A stretch of DNA of 64,000 nucleotides from Jeotgalicoccus halotolerans (lineage in GTDB: Bacteria; Bacillota; Bacilli; Staphylococcales; Salinicoccaceae), in NCBI RefSeq assembly GCF_003387165.1, contig NZ_QUMW01000009.1, positions 310,001 through 374,000 of the forward strand, in the 5' to 3' direction. Positions 6,920-16,308 of this stretch are shown here, one piece after another; within the stretch, counting starts at the first letter, position 1; every line of letters begins with the position of its first letter. The notes beneath the pieces were generated by a model, which was given only the letters and a program-made list of their open reading frames with translations, was not told the DNA's origin and ran no database searches. The translations under genes were made by a program, and so were the position numbers.

Positions 6920-8182
6920 ATGTATGACTATAATCTGTGTCCGCAGTACGATATTCTGTGCATTGATTTGAAAAGTTTCTTTGCGAGTGTGTCATGCAGA
7001 CTAAAGGGGCTGGATCCAGAAACGACCAAGCTCGCCGTTGTCGGGGATACCAAGAGCATGGGGTCTGTTGTGCTGGCGGCAACGCCTGAATTAAAGAAGC
7101 TCGGTATTAAAACAGGATCCAGGCTGTTTGAGATTCCGGCACGCAGCGATATTTTTATCATCAATCCTTCCATGAAAATCTATTTGGATTACTCTATGAG
7201 AATTACGGAAATTGCCCTCAAATACGTTGCACCTGAAGATTTTCACCAGTATTCCATCGATGAGTTCTTCATGGACGTCACACACAGCTATCACTTGTTT
7301 GCCGCTTCACCGAGAGAGCTTGCCAGGAAGATAAAAACCGAAATATATGAAGAGACCTTAATCGAATGTGCCGTCGGAATCGGTGATAATTTGCTGTTAA
7401 GCAAGGTGGCTCTGGATATTGAAGCGAAGCACATGCCCGACGGGATTGCCGAATGGCGCTACGAGAATGTCGTGGAAAAAATGTGGCATATCAAGCCTTT
7501 AAGTAAATTCTGGGGCATTAATAAGAAGAGCGAAAAGAAGCTGAATCAAAGGGGGATTTTTAATATCGGAGATCTTGCTAACTATCCGCACGCGTACCTG
7601 AAGCGGGATTTTGGCATTATCGGTGTCGACTGGCATCTGCACGCTAACGGCATCGACTTCAGCAAAATCAGCGAAAAACATAAAGTCCATTCGCCGTCGA
7701 TCGCAAAAAGCCAGATTCTCATGCGCGATTACAAGTTCAGCGAAACGTATGTTGTTTTGTTTGAACATGTGGATGAAGTGACGCACCGTATGCGGCTCAT
7801 GCACCAGCTGGCGAAAACAATCCAGTTTTCCGTCGGCACGAAAGACGGGCATATTTACCGCAAGCAGTTTACGATTAAAGAAGGCACCAACAGTGAAGAT
7901 GTGATTATGAAAAGACTCTGGCAGGAGCTGAAGAAAATCGCAGATCCGTATGCGCTCTACCGGACGATCAGCGTCACACTGACGAACTTTATCCCGGACA
8001 GCCAGAAACAGGTCTCACTCTTTCAGGACGTCGATAAAATGCTGAAAGAAGAAGCGCTGATGAAGACCATCGATGCACTGAAAGTGAAATACGGCCAGCT
8101 GAGCGTTATGCGGGCCATCAGCTGTACCGAAGCCTCTACACTCAAACTCCGGGAAGGTTTAATCGCCGGCCATAAAAGGTAG
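6920..8182 (+). CDS. Y-family DNA polymerase (UmuC/UvrX type)
   Basis: 420 residues. The ATG at 6920 is preferred because GGGGTGG precedes it; an upstream in-frame ATG at 6896 lies inside the LexA box. This is an error-prone translesion polymerase. Motif I DLKSFFASV (D16) and motif III YSIDEFFMDV (D114, E115) supply the metal-binding acidic residues, followed by thumb helix-hairpin-helix sequence and a little-finger domain. The C-terminal QVSLF (in FIPDSQKQVSLFQD) resembles a beta-clamp-binding peptide. It belongs to the ImpB/MucB/SamB branch seen in Bacillus UvrX/YqjW. The LexA box makes it a clear SOS gene; the next small ORF is probably co-transcribed. Confidence 0.88.
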   Translation: MYDYNLCPQYDILCIDLKSFFASVSCRLKGLDPETTKLAVVGDTKSMGSVVLAATPELKKLGIKTGSRLFEIPARSDIFIINPSMKIYLDYSMRITEIALKYVAPEDFHQYSIDEFFMDVTHSYHLFAASPRELARKIKTEIYEETLIECAVGIGDNLLLSKVALDIEAKHMPDGIAEWRYENVVEKMWHIKPLSKFWGINKKSEKKLNQRGIFNIGDLANYPHAYLKRDFGIIGVDWHLHANGIDFSKISEKHKVHSPSIAKSQILMRDYKFSETYVVLFEHVDEVTHRMRLMHQLAKTIQFSVGTKDGHIYRKQFTIKEGTNSEDVIMKRLWQELKKIADPYALYRTISVTLTNFIPDSQKQVSLFQDVDKMLKEEALMKTIDALKVKYGQLSVMRAISCTEASTLKLREGLIAGHKR

Positions 8183-8201
8183 ATTATGGATAAGGAGTGA
8201 T

Positions 8202-8459
8202 ATGATGCGGATACTGATGCTTATTTTATCAATACTGAACTTAATCTACTTGATTACGGCGATCGCAGCGAATGAAACGGGCAATATTTACCTGTCACCG
8301 ATGGGCCTGCCGTATTATATAGCCATTGGTCTTGCGATATTAAGTGTGGTCATCCTCTTAATCACGCAAACCGGCGAAGGCAGAGCGAAGAAACTGAGTT
8401 TGTCAGCGATCCTGGTTAACGTTGCAGGGATATTTTTAGTCAGCATATTGTTTATGTAG
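8202..8459 (+). CDS. Small three-helix membrane protein downstream of the SOS polymerase
   Basis: 85 residues, start ATG at 8202 after AAGGAGTGAT. The three hydrophobic segments are about residues 3-22, 36-56 and 66-84, with a short basic loop GRAKK between the last two. I do not recognise a family. It lies 19 bases after the polymerase and before a strong terminator, so it is likely the last gene of the LexA-controlled transcript. Confidence 0.65.
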   Translation: MMRILMLILSILNLIYLITAIAANETGNIYLSPMGLPYYIAIGLAILSVVILLITQTGEGRAKKLSLSAILVNVAGIFLVSILFM

Positions 8460-8468
8460 GAATAGATG

Positions 8469-8499
8469 AAGCGTCCGGTGAGTAGCCGGGCGCTTTTTT
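8469..8499 (+). terminator. Intrinsic terminator of the SOS operon
   Basis: The hairpin AAGCGTCCGG / CCGGGCGCTT has a seven-base loop followed by six T. Confidence 0.85.
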
Positions 8500-8702
8500 A
8501 GTATGGTTAAGATAATTAAAAATGAGCGATATCAATTGAATGACTTTAGTGAATGTTTACTTGCTTAAACTTTGCAGTGATTTAATGCTTTCTGTGGCAG
8601 TATGGGTGGTTCAGGTTAAGATATGATATTATTAAAAAGATGCTTTAGCAGCATAATTCATTACACCCATGACAATTCAAAATTAAGGAAGCGAGTGGTT
8701 AT

Positions 8703-10124
8703 TTGTTTGATGGAAATGAGAGAATCATCTTATCAGTTATTGTTTTTGTGTACTTCATATTATTGATTTTGCTGGCTCTGTATATCAACCGAAAGACGAA
8801 AACATATGAGGATTATAATGTTGCCGGCAGAACTGTTTCATTCTTCCCTTTAATCCTGACATTCATCGGTACCGGGGTCGGGGGATCGACCTTGCTCGGC
8901 TACATGGAGAATGGTTACAGCCTCGGCATGGGCCAGCAGTGGATACATATTACTATGTTTACGTGCGTTATCATTTTTGCATTGTTTGTCCTCAATCGTG
9001 TCCGAAGTCTTGGAGAGACTTATAAGATGGTCACAATCGGTGACTATACTGCAATGCGTTATGGTGAGAAGGCGCGCATACCGACAGTCATCAGTATACT
9101 ATTTTCATATTGTGCGATGACCGGTATGCAGTTTGTCGCCATCGCGACGATATTGAACGTGACTCTCGGCCTGGATGTTACGATTGGAATGATCATCGGC
9201 TGGATACTGCTCACGCTTAAAACTTATTTCGGCGGCCTGAAGACCGTCATCTGGCAGGATACTTTCCATGGAATTATTCTTGTGCTCGGTATCGTCCTGC
9301 TGTTTGCATCAGTATTGATAGCTGCAGGAGGCTGGGGTTCGATTGCGGACCGGGCCGCATCTGCCGGTGAAGGCGATATGCTCAGCGTGATGAATATTAC
9401 ACCGGGTGAGATAATGATTTATCTTCTCACGCTTGCAGTCTTCCAATTTGTCAGGCAGGATCTCTGGCAGCGGGTCTGGGCAGCCGACAGTATAAAAATA
9501 GCAGGCAGCGGATATATTATTTCCATGATCGTCGCGGTAACGATCGGTGCGGCTGCTGTCGCCATCGGTGTACTCAGCCGCTACGGCCTCGAGCTTGGAA
9601 ATATTGATCCAGTTCTCGTCTATTACGGCGTCGTTGATGAAGTCTTTCCTTTTCCGCTGGTCGTCTTTATGATTGTCGTGCTGCTCGCAGCCGTCATATC
9701 CAGTGCGGACTCTTTCCTTCTGGCAGGGTCGTCTTCGCTCGTCAATGATATCATCAGACCGAACTTTTCACATCACGGTGATAAAATGATGCTGTTATGG
9801 AGCAGGTTGTCGGTATTGATTATATCCGTTATTGCACTTGTGCTGGCACTCACCATTCCTGGACTCGTCAATCTGATGGTGACCGGTACGGCGATGACAG
9901 TCTCAGGTTTGTTTGCACCGGTAATCTTTGGCATGTTCTGGAAAAAGGTGACGAAGGCCGCTGGTCTTGCTTCCATGTGGAGCGGACTGATTATCGCCGT
10001 CCTCTGGCAGATTGCAGGACATCCTTTCGGTTTACATCCCATCTTCATTGGGCTGCCGGTGTCTGTGATTATACTGCTTGCAGTGACATTCATCACAAAT
10101 GGTAAAGAAACAGTTAAAGCATAA
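8703..10124 (+). CDS. Sodium:solute symporter family transporter
   Basis: 473 residues starting from TTG at 8703; AAGGAAG lies upstream and no ATG fits the N-terminus. The protein has about 13 membrane helices and SSS-family landmarks: an N-terminal helix followed by YEDYNVAGRTVSFFPL, then FIGTGVGGSTLLG, a central helix WQDTFHGIILVLG, and the SADSFLLAGSSSLVNDI region that normally contributes to sodium binding. Such proteins import amino acids, sugars, pantothenate or urea with sodium; the substrate cannot be told from sequence alone. It is monocistronic, closed by the hairpin at 10180. Confidence 0.85.
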   Translation: MFDGNERIILSVIVFVYFILLILLALYINRKTKTYEDYNVAGRTVSFFPLILTFIGTGVGGSTLLGYMENGYSLGMGQQWIHITMFTCVIIFALFVLNRVRSLGETYKMVTIGDYTAMRYGEKARIPTVISILFSYCAMTGMQFVAIATILNVTLGLDVTIGMIIGWILLTLKTYFGGLKTVIWQDTFHGIILVLGIVLLFASVLIAAGGWGSIADRAASAGEGDMLSVMNITPGEIMIYLLTLAVFQFVRQDLWQRVWAADSIKIAGSGYIISMIVAVTIGAAAVAIGVLSRYGLELGNIDPVLVYYGVVDEVFPFPLVVFMIVVLLAAVISSADSFLLAGSSSLVNDIIRPNFSHHGDKMMLLWSRLSVLIISVIALVLALTIPGLVNLMVTGTAMTVSGLFAPVIFGMFWKKVTKAAGLASMWSGLIIAVLWQIAGHPFGLHPIFIGLPVSVIILLAVTFITNGKETVKA

Positions 10125-10179
10125 AAATTAAATGCAATCAAAATGGCAATATCATTAACTTAAGAATATTGATAGACAA

Positions 10180-10227
10180 AGGGTTCAGTGTTTGAGATCA
10201 TCATCTCTAGCACTGAACCCTATTTTT
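10180..10227. terminator. Intrinsic terminator
   Basis: The stem AGGGTTCAGTG / CACTGAACCCT encloses a second small stem GAGAT/ATCTC and is followed by ATTTTT. It separates the convergent symporter and VTT-protein genes. Confidence 0.85.
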
Positions 10228-10265
10228 AATCACCTGTGTCTGTCCTTTCTGTGATTTTTAGACGG

Positions 10266-10946
10266 TTATTTACTATCCTTACGTTTATTTCGCCAGTAAC
10301 GGTAAGAAATCCAAATGGCTGCGAGCGTCGTAATCCAGGCTGTAACCAGGATGATGCCGTTAAAGAGAGACTGATGGGCTGCGAAGGCGCCAAGGGAGAC
10401 AAGTGAAACCTGCCCCGGGATGGAAGCAATCAAGGTTGCTGACAAAAAGACGTACTGGCTGATACCTAAAGCACCTGCGCCGTAATTGACTGGCCAATAG
10501 GGCAGTCCCGGAATCAGTCGTGCCGTACACATGGCTAAGAAACCTGCATTATTCAAATATTTTTCAACCGTCGGTCCATGTCTGCCAAGGAGTTTGAATG
10601 TCAGGTTTTTACCTGTGAGTCTCGCTAACCAGTAGCCAATCCAAGAACCGAGTAATATACCGGTAAAAGAAAATAAGCTGCCGGCTATAACACCATATAG
10701 AGAACCTGCGACTAAGGCTGGGATAGTGATAGGGATCGGGGTAATAGCAATCAGGGCTGTAATGCCGATAAAAACCAGCCAGCCAGCCCAGCCGTATCCC
10801 TGAATTATCTCTTTTAAAACTGCAGGCTTTGGAATATGTACATTAAAACTTAACCATATCAATATGCCTATGAATACTACTAAAGTTAATAGGGAAATGA
10901 TTGAACGGAGAGAAAAATCATCGGTATAATCTTTTTCTGAATTCAT
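10266..10946 (-). CDS. TVP38/TMEM64 (VTT/DedA-like) membrane protein
   Basis: 226 residues with about six hydrophobic segments. The VTT domain is recognised from ITALIAITPIPITIPALVAG, the glycine-rich GILLGSWIGYWLARLTGK, and CTARLIPGLPYWPVNYGAGALG, which corresponds to the F-x-x-R-x-x-P re-entrant loop motif. DedA/VTT proteins are linked to lipid scrambling or undecaprenyl-phosphate recycling and to membrane-potential homeostasis; which applies here is unknown. It is divergent from the DUF488 gene. Confidence 0.82.
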   Translation of the reverse strand: MNSEKDYTDDFSLRSIISLLTLVVFIGILIWLSFNVHIPKPAVLKEIIQGYGWAGWLVFIGITALIAITPIPITIPALVAGSLYGVIAGSLFSFTGILLGSWIGYWLARLTGKNLTFKLLGRHGPTVEKYLNNAGFLAMCTARLIPGLPYWPVNYGAGALGISQYVFLSATLIASIPGQVSLVSLGAFAAHQSLFNGIILVTAWITTLAAIWISYRYWRNKRKDSK

Positions 10947-11063
10947 TATGTTTCCTCTTTCCTCGAATTTTTATCGGATGATATATCTCTTTACTTTAAC
11001 TAAGGTCTCAAGAAAAGGGAATAGATATTTAAAAATTTTAAAATTACAGGAGGAGTCTGGTCT

Positions 11064-11624
11064 ATGCGTATTTATACTGTCGGTCATTTTGATTATTCAC
11101 TCGATAAATTTCAGGAAATGCTGCAAACAGCAGATGTGACATTCGTGATGGATGTGCGGGCATTTCCTGACAGTAAAAGCCATCCGCAATATAATCAAGA
11201 ATCATTTCAGACGTGGCTAGAAGATAGTGATGTAAAATATTTTCATAATAAGCTGCTCGGCGGACGACGAAAACGGTCAGGCACTGTAGGAGAAAATTTG
11301 AATGAAGGCTGGAAAAATCAATCATTTCATAACTACGCAGACTACACGCTGACAGACGACTTTAAACAAGGCATCAAGGTGCTGATGGAAGATGCGAAAG
11401 AAAATACAGTCGCTATTTTATGTGCTGAACGTCATCCATCCAGATGCCACCGTTTAATCGTTAGTAACTGGTTAACTGCCCATGATGTGGATGTTAATCA
11501 TATAATAGTGAATAATAAAGGTGAAATAGAAATAATCCCGCATCAGCTGGGACAATGGGGTGCCATGCCAATTATAGAAGATGATGGGGAAGTCGTTTAT
11601 CCTAAGAAAACAACGAATAAGTAA
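11064..11624 (+). CDS. DUF488 family protein
   Basis: 186 residues, ATG preceded by AGGAGG with long spacing. It begins MRIYTVGHFDYS, followed by VMDVRAFPDSK and KLLGGRRK, and carries the conserved LCAERHPSRCHR motif typical of DUF488. The cysteine and histidine residues of that motif are intact. No biochemical role is established for the family. It is monocistronic and shares the divergent region 10947-11063 with the VTT-domain gene. Confidence 0.85.
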   Translation: MRIYTVGHFDYSLDKFQEMLQTADVTFVMDVRAFPDSKSHPQYNQESFQTWLEDSDVKYFHNKLLGGRRKRSGTVGENLNEGWKNQSFHNYADYTLTDDFKQGIKVLMEDAKENTVAILCAERHPSRCHRLIVSNWLTAHDVDVNHIIVNNKGEIEIIPHQLGQWGAMPIIEDDGEVVYPKKTTNK

Positions 11625-11817
11625 ATTTAAAAGAATTGTATATTGATAATGCAAGACCTGCCTAAGTCACAGGACGGGTTTTTATATATGGGACTCATTT
11701 GAAGAAGATATGACTAAAACCGGGGATTCGAAGCCGTTTATATCAATTGCTCACATAAATGTATAGTATATATTATAAGTAATAGACCAAACTTAATCTG
11801 AGAGAGGAAGAAGCTAC

Positions 11818-12660
11818 TTGAAAAGAATCAGTGTGTTACTTATGATTCTGTTTGTCAGTGCCTGCGGTGATGAACAGGCTGAACAAAGTGAAGCGGACAG
11901 TCAGGAAGAAACAGCGTCAACCGAAAAACAATCCAATGATGAGTTGACGGAATTAGAAAAAGAAAATGAAGAGCTGCGGAAAGAACTGGCAGAGAAAGAA
12001 AAAGAAGAAGCCGAAGAAAATACGGCTAGTGAAGCGGATAAGGCAGAAGACTCAGAAGGTGAAGCGGCATCGCAGAATGACAATAAGAAAACTGCAGCTG
12101 TTGAAGAAGAAACAGCTGAACTCGCTGTACAAGAGTTCACTATGGAAGAACAGCAGGAAATGACCCAGCACTTCTATGACTGGGCGATAGAACGCGCCGA
12201 AATTGGAAATATGGCAGTAACCAATATGTACTTCAGTCATGGAGCAGCAGGACACGGGGATTGGTATGCTATGACGCCTGATGGTGAAGTACAAACTCAA
12301 AATCAGGATAACCCCGGCTTCGATCATTTTGATATACATGCTGTCGGCGGCGTGGCATTTTATCAGCCTGCAAGCGGAGACTTTGGAGAAGATGCGGACG
12401 CACCATTCCCGGGTACAGCTGAAGGCTACTCCAGATTAGCGCTGCCGGATACAAATATCCACAAGTATATGCTGGCCGACAACGGTGTGGTTTATGAACT
12501 GATTGGTAAAAAAGAAAATATGAGTTTTTCATCAGGATTCGGTGAGTACGATGATGAAGGTACATATGGAGAATACCCACCAAGAGTAGAATTTGAGATA
12601 TCTGGAGACCAGGATGCGCAGCAGGAGTGGAAAAGAATACTGGGGATGTATCAGAGATAG
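11818..12660 (+). CDS. Acidic coiled-coil lipoprotein
   Basis: 280 residues from TTG at 11818, after GAGAGGAAGAAG. The signal peptide ends in a lipobox, FVSAC, with the lipidated cysteine near residue 16. Residues about 20-105 are very acidic and low in complexity, with a heptad-like stretch ELTELEKENEELRKELAEKE predicted as a coiled coil. The C-terminal 140 residues form a separate domain (FYDWAIERAEIGNMAVTN...HAVGGVAFYQPAS), loosely similar to the DUF4767 domain of Firmicute lipoproteins. It is presumably anchored outside the membrane; function unknown. Confidence 0.75.
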   Translation: MKRISVLLMILFVSACGDEQAEQSEADSQEETASTEKQSNDELTELEKENEELRKELAEKEKEEAEENTASEADKAEDSEGEAASQNDNKKTAAVEEETAELAVQEFTMEEQQEMTQHFYDWAIERAEIGNMAVTNMYFSHGAAGHGDWYAMTPDGEVQTQNQDNPGFDHFDIHAVGGVAFYQPASGDFGEDADAPFPGTAEGYSRLALPDTNIHKYMLADNGVVYELIGKKENMSFSSGFGEYDDEGTYGEYPPRVEFEISGDQDAQQEWKRILGMYQR

Positions 12661-12774
12661 TTTTTTGGAAGGGAACATTTAATATCCGCATCTTAATTGA
12701 GCGAAAATTTAGTAAATACAACATAAAAAGTATATAATATTATATATAAACAAACTAATTGGAGGCTATATATC

Positions 12775-13554
12775 ATGACATTAGACAGAGTTGCAGTAAT
12801 TACAGGTTCAGCTCAAGGTTTAGGTAAAGGTATTGCAGAAAAATTAGGCGAAAACGGCTTTAAAGTTGTCTTAAGTGATATTAATGAAGAAGTGCTTAAT
12901 GAGACTTTAGAAGAACTTAAAGGTAAAAACTACGAAGTGACAGCAAAAGTCGCGGATGTTTCAAAACAGGATGATCACACTGCCCTGGTTAAACATGCAG
13001 TAGATACGTTTGGTAAATTAGATGTTTATATAAATAACGCTGGTGTTGAAGGCGCAGTTGAGCAGATAGAGAATATTACTGAAAAAGATATTGATTTTGT
13101 TTTAGATGTTAACGTTAAAGGTGTCCTATTTGGAATTCAGGCAGCAGCCAAGCAGCTGAAAGAGCAGGGCCACGGCGGAACGATTATCAATGCATCAAGT
13201 ATTGCCGGGCACGAAGGTTTCGACTTCCTGTCAACTTACAGTGCATCTAAATTCGCAGTGCGCGGCTTAACTCAAGTTGCGTCGAAAGAATTTGCCAAAG
13301 ATGATATTACCGTTAATGCATATTGCCCTGGTATTGCTGCAACTGGAATGTGGGAACGTTTAGATGAGAAATTTATGGATGTTATTGGTACTAAGAAAGG
13401 CGAAGCATTAGAACAATACGCTTCTTCTATTTCTTTAGGACGCACTCAGGAACCAAAAGATGTGGCGAACTTAGTAGCATTCCTTGCTTCTGAAGATGCA
13501 GGATATATTACTGGTCAGGCTATCTTAACTGATGGCGGTATTGTCTATAGATAA
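12775..13554 (+). CDS. Acetoin/diacetyl reductase-type SDR
   Basis: 259 residues, ATG after TTGGAGG. A classical short-chain dehydrogenase: [12 protein letters not shown] (residues 10-21) binds NAD(H), NNAG follows at about 90, and the Ser-Tyr-Lys triad is in NASSIAG and YSASK. Similarity to staphylococcal ButA is good: [40 protein letters not shown], and the ending YITGQ...DGG. The likely reaction is reversible reduction of diacetyl/acetoin with NADH, used in overflow metabolism. The substrate is inferred from similarity; another SDR substrate is possible. Confidence 0.8.
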   Translation: MTLDRVAVITGSAQGLGKGIAEKLGENGFKVVLSDINEEVLNETLEELKGKNYEVTAKVADVSKQDDHTALVKHAVDTFGKLDVYINNAGVEGAVEQIENITEKDIDFVLDVNVKGVLFGIQAAAKQLKEQGHGGTIINASSIAGHEGFDFLSTYSASKFAVRGLTQVASKEFAKDDITVNAYCPGIAATGMWERLDEKFMDVIGTKKGEALEQYASSISLGRTQEPKDVANLVAFLASEDAGYITGQAILTDGGIVYR

Positions 13555-13582
13555 TCTTCAAATTTTTAATCTGTAAAAGCGA

Positions 13583-13623
13583 AGCACCCCTAATCAGATA
13601 TCTCTGATTAGGGGTGCTCTTTG
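13583..13623 (+). terminator. Intrinsic terminator
   Basis: A perfect 16-bp stem AGCACCCCTAATCAGA / TCTGATTAGGGGTGCT is followed by CTTTG just after the SDR gene. Confidence 0.85.
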
Positions 13624-13821
13624 ATATTTGAGGTATAGCAATGAAAATAGTCAGGTTAACACTACTGGGGAAATGCTGAGCCGAATTGCTCAAGTTTTCA
13701 TTAAACATGGTAATAATATTTTGTGATGATAATTATCAATTTAAACTTATATTTCTTTGAACTCTTACATAATATATTAATAATGTTACAATAATCTATT
13801 GTAGGATACATTTGGAAATGC

Positions 13822-13846
13822 GATTTTTATGAAAAGATACGGGTAT
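13822..13846 (+). promoter_or_regulatory. Possible sigma-B promoter of the GMC oxidoreductase
   Basis: GGGTAT at 13841-13846 is a perfect sigma-B -10, with GATTTT 13 bases upstream as a weak -35 (consensus GTTTAA). It lies 22 bases before the gene start. Confidence 0.4.
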
Positions 13847-13867
13847 AAATAATAGGAGGATAAAGAA

Positions 13868-15598
13868 ATGGCAAAAGAGTTAGATAAAGTAGATGTTGTA
13901 ACGATTGGAGCTGGCTGGACAGGCGGAATTGTTGCTGCAGAAACTGCGAAAGAAGGATTGAAAGTTAAAAGTTTAGAGCGTGGACCTTACCGGGATACCA
14001 CTGATTATCAGCATGTGCATGATGAATTAAAGTATGCCCAGCGCTATGAACTGATGCAGGACACTTCAGTCGAAACTTTAACTTTTAGAAATTCGAGAGA
14101 CGAACGTGCACTGCCTGTTCGTCGTTTAGGTTCATTTTTACCTGGCAGTGGACGCGGGGGCGCCGGGACGCACTGGAATGGTCAAACTGACCGTTACATG
14201 CCGTATGACTTTGAAATTAAGACGATGACAGAAGAAAAATACGGAAAAGATAAACTTGGAGAAGATTCTGGACTTCGTTATCGCGACTGGGGCATCACCT
14301 TTGATGAGATGGAAAAATACTATGATAAATTCGAAAAAACTGCCGGAGTCAGCGGTGAAGAAAACCCGCTCGGTGAGGAACGCTCCAGCCCATATCCCAA
14401 CCCGCCTATGCTGAAAACAAAATCTTTAAGATTGTTTGAAAAAGCAGCCAAAGAGTTGGATTTACATCCTATTATGATGCCGTCTGCCAATATGTCACAG
14501 AGTTATGAAAACCCCGACGGTGAAGTATTAAATCAATGTCAATACTGCGCTTTCTGTGAACGTTTTGCATGTGAGTATGACGCTAAAGCGACTCCTGACG
14601 TGACAGTATTAAAAACAGCAGAAAAAACTGGGAACTATGAAATACGTTATAATTCAAACGTTACTGAAATTGTTACTGATAAAGATGATGATAAAAAAGT
14701 AACTGGTGTGAAGTTCATAGACACTATGACGCGTGAAGAATTTTTCCAGCCAGCAGATGTTGTTGTACTAACAAGCTTCTTATTTAATAACTATAAGCTG
14801 CTCAGAGTTTCAGATATTGGAGAACAATATAATCCTGAAACAGAAAAAGGGACACTCGGAAGTAATTACTGTTACCAGACTGGTTTAGGTGCAACCGGTT
14901 TCTTTGATGAACAGTTTAATACATTTATGGGTGCAGGTGCACTGGGTATGATTCTGGATGATTTTAACGGCGATAACTTTGATCATGATGATCTTGATTT
15001 TATTCACGGCGGATCAATCCACTTTACTCAAACAGGTGCCCGTCCTATTTTATCGAACACAGTTCGTAAAGATACGCCTGAGTGGGGAGAAGAATTCAAA
15101 GAAGAATCAATTAAAAACTTTACAAGAACATTAGAAGTATATTCTATGGCACATACAGGACCGCATAAAGATCATTACCTGGACCTGGATGAAACATACA
15201 AGGATGCATTTGGAAATCCGCAGGTCATGCTCACTTACAATTGGACAGAAGAAGACAATGCAAGAAATAAATATCTGACAGGGAAATGTAAGGATATTAT
15301 GGAGAAGATGGGTGCAAAACATATAGATGTATCAAATGATGATATCGGTGCATATGATATTGTGCCTTATCAATCAACAAATATTTCAGGTGGTACTCCA
15401 ATGGGTACAGAACCTGAGAACAGCGTAGTTAACACTTGGCTGCAGCATTGGGATCGTGACAACTTGTTTGTTGCAGGATCCAGTACGTTTGTACACAACT
15501 CAGGAAACAACCCGACAGGGACAGTCGGCGCGATAGCGTATCGTTGTGCTGAAGGAATAATTAAATATCATAAAGACAACCAGAGATTAGAAAACTAA
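13868..15598 (+). CDS. GMC-family FAD oxidoreductase with cysteine cluster
   Basis: 576 residues, start ATG after AGGAGG. An N-terminal FAD-binding loop is present (TIGAGWTGG, residues 12-20). RRLGSFLPGSGRGGAGTHWN is the second GMC signature region, and the C-terminal segment SGGTPMG...FVAGSSTFVHNSGNNPTGTVGA carries the catalytic His/Asn region. About residue 220 is CQYCAFCERFAC (C-x2-C-x2-C-x4-C), seen in gluconate 2-dehydrogenase-type large subunits and thought to bind a metal or iron-sulphur cofactor. Such enzymes oxidise sugar acids or polyols and pass electrons to a cytochrome c. No small subunit gene is adjacent, but a lipoprotein cytochrome c follows on the opposite strand. Substrate unknown. 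Confidence 0.82.
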   Translation: MAKELDKVDVVTIGAGWTGGIVAAETAKEGLKVKSLERGPYRDTTDYQHVHDELKYAQRYELMQDTSVETLTFRNSRDERALPVRRLGSFLPGSGRGGAGTHWNGQTDRYMPYDFEIKTMTEEKYGKDKLGEDSGLRYRDWGITFDEMEKYYDKFEKTAGVSGEENPLGEERSSPYPNPPMLKTKSLRLFEKAAKELDLHPIMMPSANMSQSYENPDGEVLNQCQYCAFCERFACEYDAKATPDVTVLKTAEKTGNYEIRYNSNVTEIVTDKDDDKKVTGVKFIDTMTREEFFQPADVVVLTSFLFNNYKLLRVSDIGEQYNPETEKGTLGSNYCYQTGLGATGFFDEQFNTFMGAGALGMILDDFNGDNFDHDDLDFIHGGSIHFTQTGARPILSNTVRKDTPEWGEEFKEESIKNFTRTLEVYSMAHTGPHKDHYLDLDETYKDAFGNPQVMLTYNWTEEDNARNKYLTGKCKDIMEKMGAKHIDVSNDDIGAYDIVPYQSTNISGGTPMGTEPENSVVNTWLQHWDRDNLFVAGSSTFVHNSGNNPTGTVGAIAYRCAEGIIKYHKDNQRLEN

Positions 15599-15609
15599 GA
15601 CAGACAAAA

Positions 15610-15639
15610 ACACACGCAAATTTTGCGTGTGTTTTTTTT
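15610..15639 (+). terminator. Intrinsic terminator of the GMC gene
   Basis: A perfectly palindromic stem ACACACGCAAAA / TTTTGCGTGTGT is followed by a run of eight T. Confidence 0.88.
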
Positions 15640-15712
15640 ATCTTTTCAAGTTAATAACTTAATTAGAAAGCAGGAAATCATCGGGTCGTCTTTTTGTAAT
15701 GATTTCAAGAGA

Positions 15713-15748
15713 AAACTCCGCCTAAAGTGTCTGCTTTAGGCGGAGTTT
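15713..15748. terminator. Bidirectional terminator, mainly for the cytochrome c gene
   Basis: The stem AAACTCCGCCTAAAG / CTTTAGGCGGAGTTT has a six-base loop and lies 22 bases beyond the cytochrome stop codon on the minus strand. Confidence 0.8.
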
Positions 15749-15769
15749 ATTAAGAAAAGGTCTTTCTTT

Positions 15770-16117
15770 TTACTGTTCGCTGAAGAAAGTGTGAAGTGCA
15801 GTGAGTTCTTCATCTTTAATTTGATCTTCGCTGAAAGCAGGCATCTGTCCTTGACCGTTTCGTACGATTTCGCTGAACTCATCTTCGCTGAGACTCATAC
15901 CCGCAAGCGCTGGACCCATACCGCCTGAGAAGTCTTGACCATGACATGAAGCACAGTTATCACGAGCGATACCTTCAGCATCGACATCACCGCTTGAAGC
16001 GCTGCTGTCTTCTTCTGTTGCAGGCTCTTCAGAAGCCTCTTCCTCGCCACTCCCGCAAGCACCCAGAAGAAGCACCATAGAAAGACCGCCGGCCATTAGA
16101 AATTTCTTCAAATTCAT
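15770..16117 (-). CDS. cccB: Lipoprotein cytochrome c (c551/CccB type)
   Basis: 115 residues, with GAGGGGG before the ATG. The signal peptide ends at lipobox LLGAC (lipidated Cys near residue 21). A 30-residue Glu/Ser-rich linker follows, then a class I cytochrome c fold with CASCH (haem c attachment) and GQMPAF supplying the axial methionine. It is a small membrane-anchored electron carrier on the outer face of the membrane. The neighbouring convergent GMC oxidoreductase is a possible electron donor (inference). A cre-like site lies upstream at 16194. Confidence 0.88.
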   Translation of the reverse strand: MNLKKFLMAGGLSMVLLLGACGSGEEEASEEPATEEDSSASSGDVDAEGIARDNCASCHGQDFSGGMGPALAGMSLSEDEFSEIVRNGQGQMPAFSEDQIKDEELTALHTFFSEQ

Positions 16118-16193
16118 AAACTGACCCCCTCAAAATTTTAAATACTGATACACCTTTAATATATCACAATTTTAAGCATTACCGAAGAATATT

Positions 16194-16207
16194 TGCAATC
16201 GTTTTCA
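16194..16207. promoter_or_regulatory. Candidate CcpA cre site upstream of cytochrome c
   Basis: TGCAATCGTTTTCA satisfies the cre pattern TGNAANCGNWNNCA. It lies about 77 bases upstream of the cytochrome start, above a possible TATATT -10. A single match of this kind can occur by chance. Confidence 0.4.
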
Positions 16208-16277
16208 TTAACTTTGGATTTATTCGACCGGATCATGAATGTCATTCTTAAAATCTTTAATATGTATAGAAATAAAA

Positions 16278-16308
16278 ACCGCTGTCAGCTATTCTGACAG
16301 CGGTTTTT
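16278..16308. terminator. Intrinsic terminator of the SatD-like gene
   Basis: The stem AACCGCTGTCAG / CTGACAGCGGTT with a five-base loop is flanked by A- and T-runs on both sides, immediately after the stop of the minus-strand regulator. Confidence 0.82.

Noticed and set aside
11901-12140. Serine-rich minus-strand ORF
   Set aside because: Complement of the Glu/Lys-rich part of the lipoprotein gene; low complexity explains the open frame.
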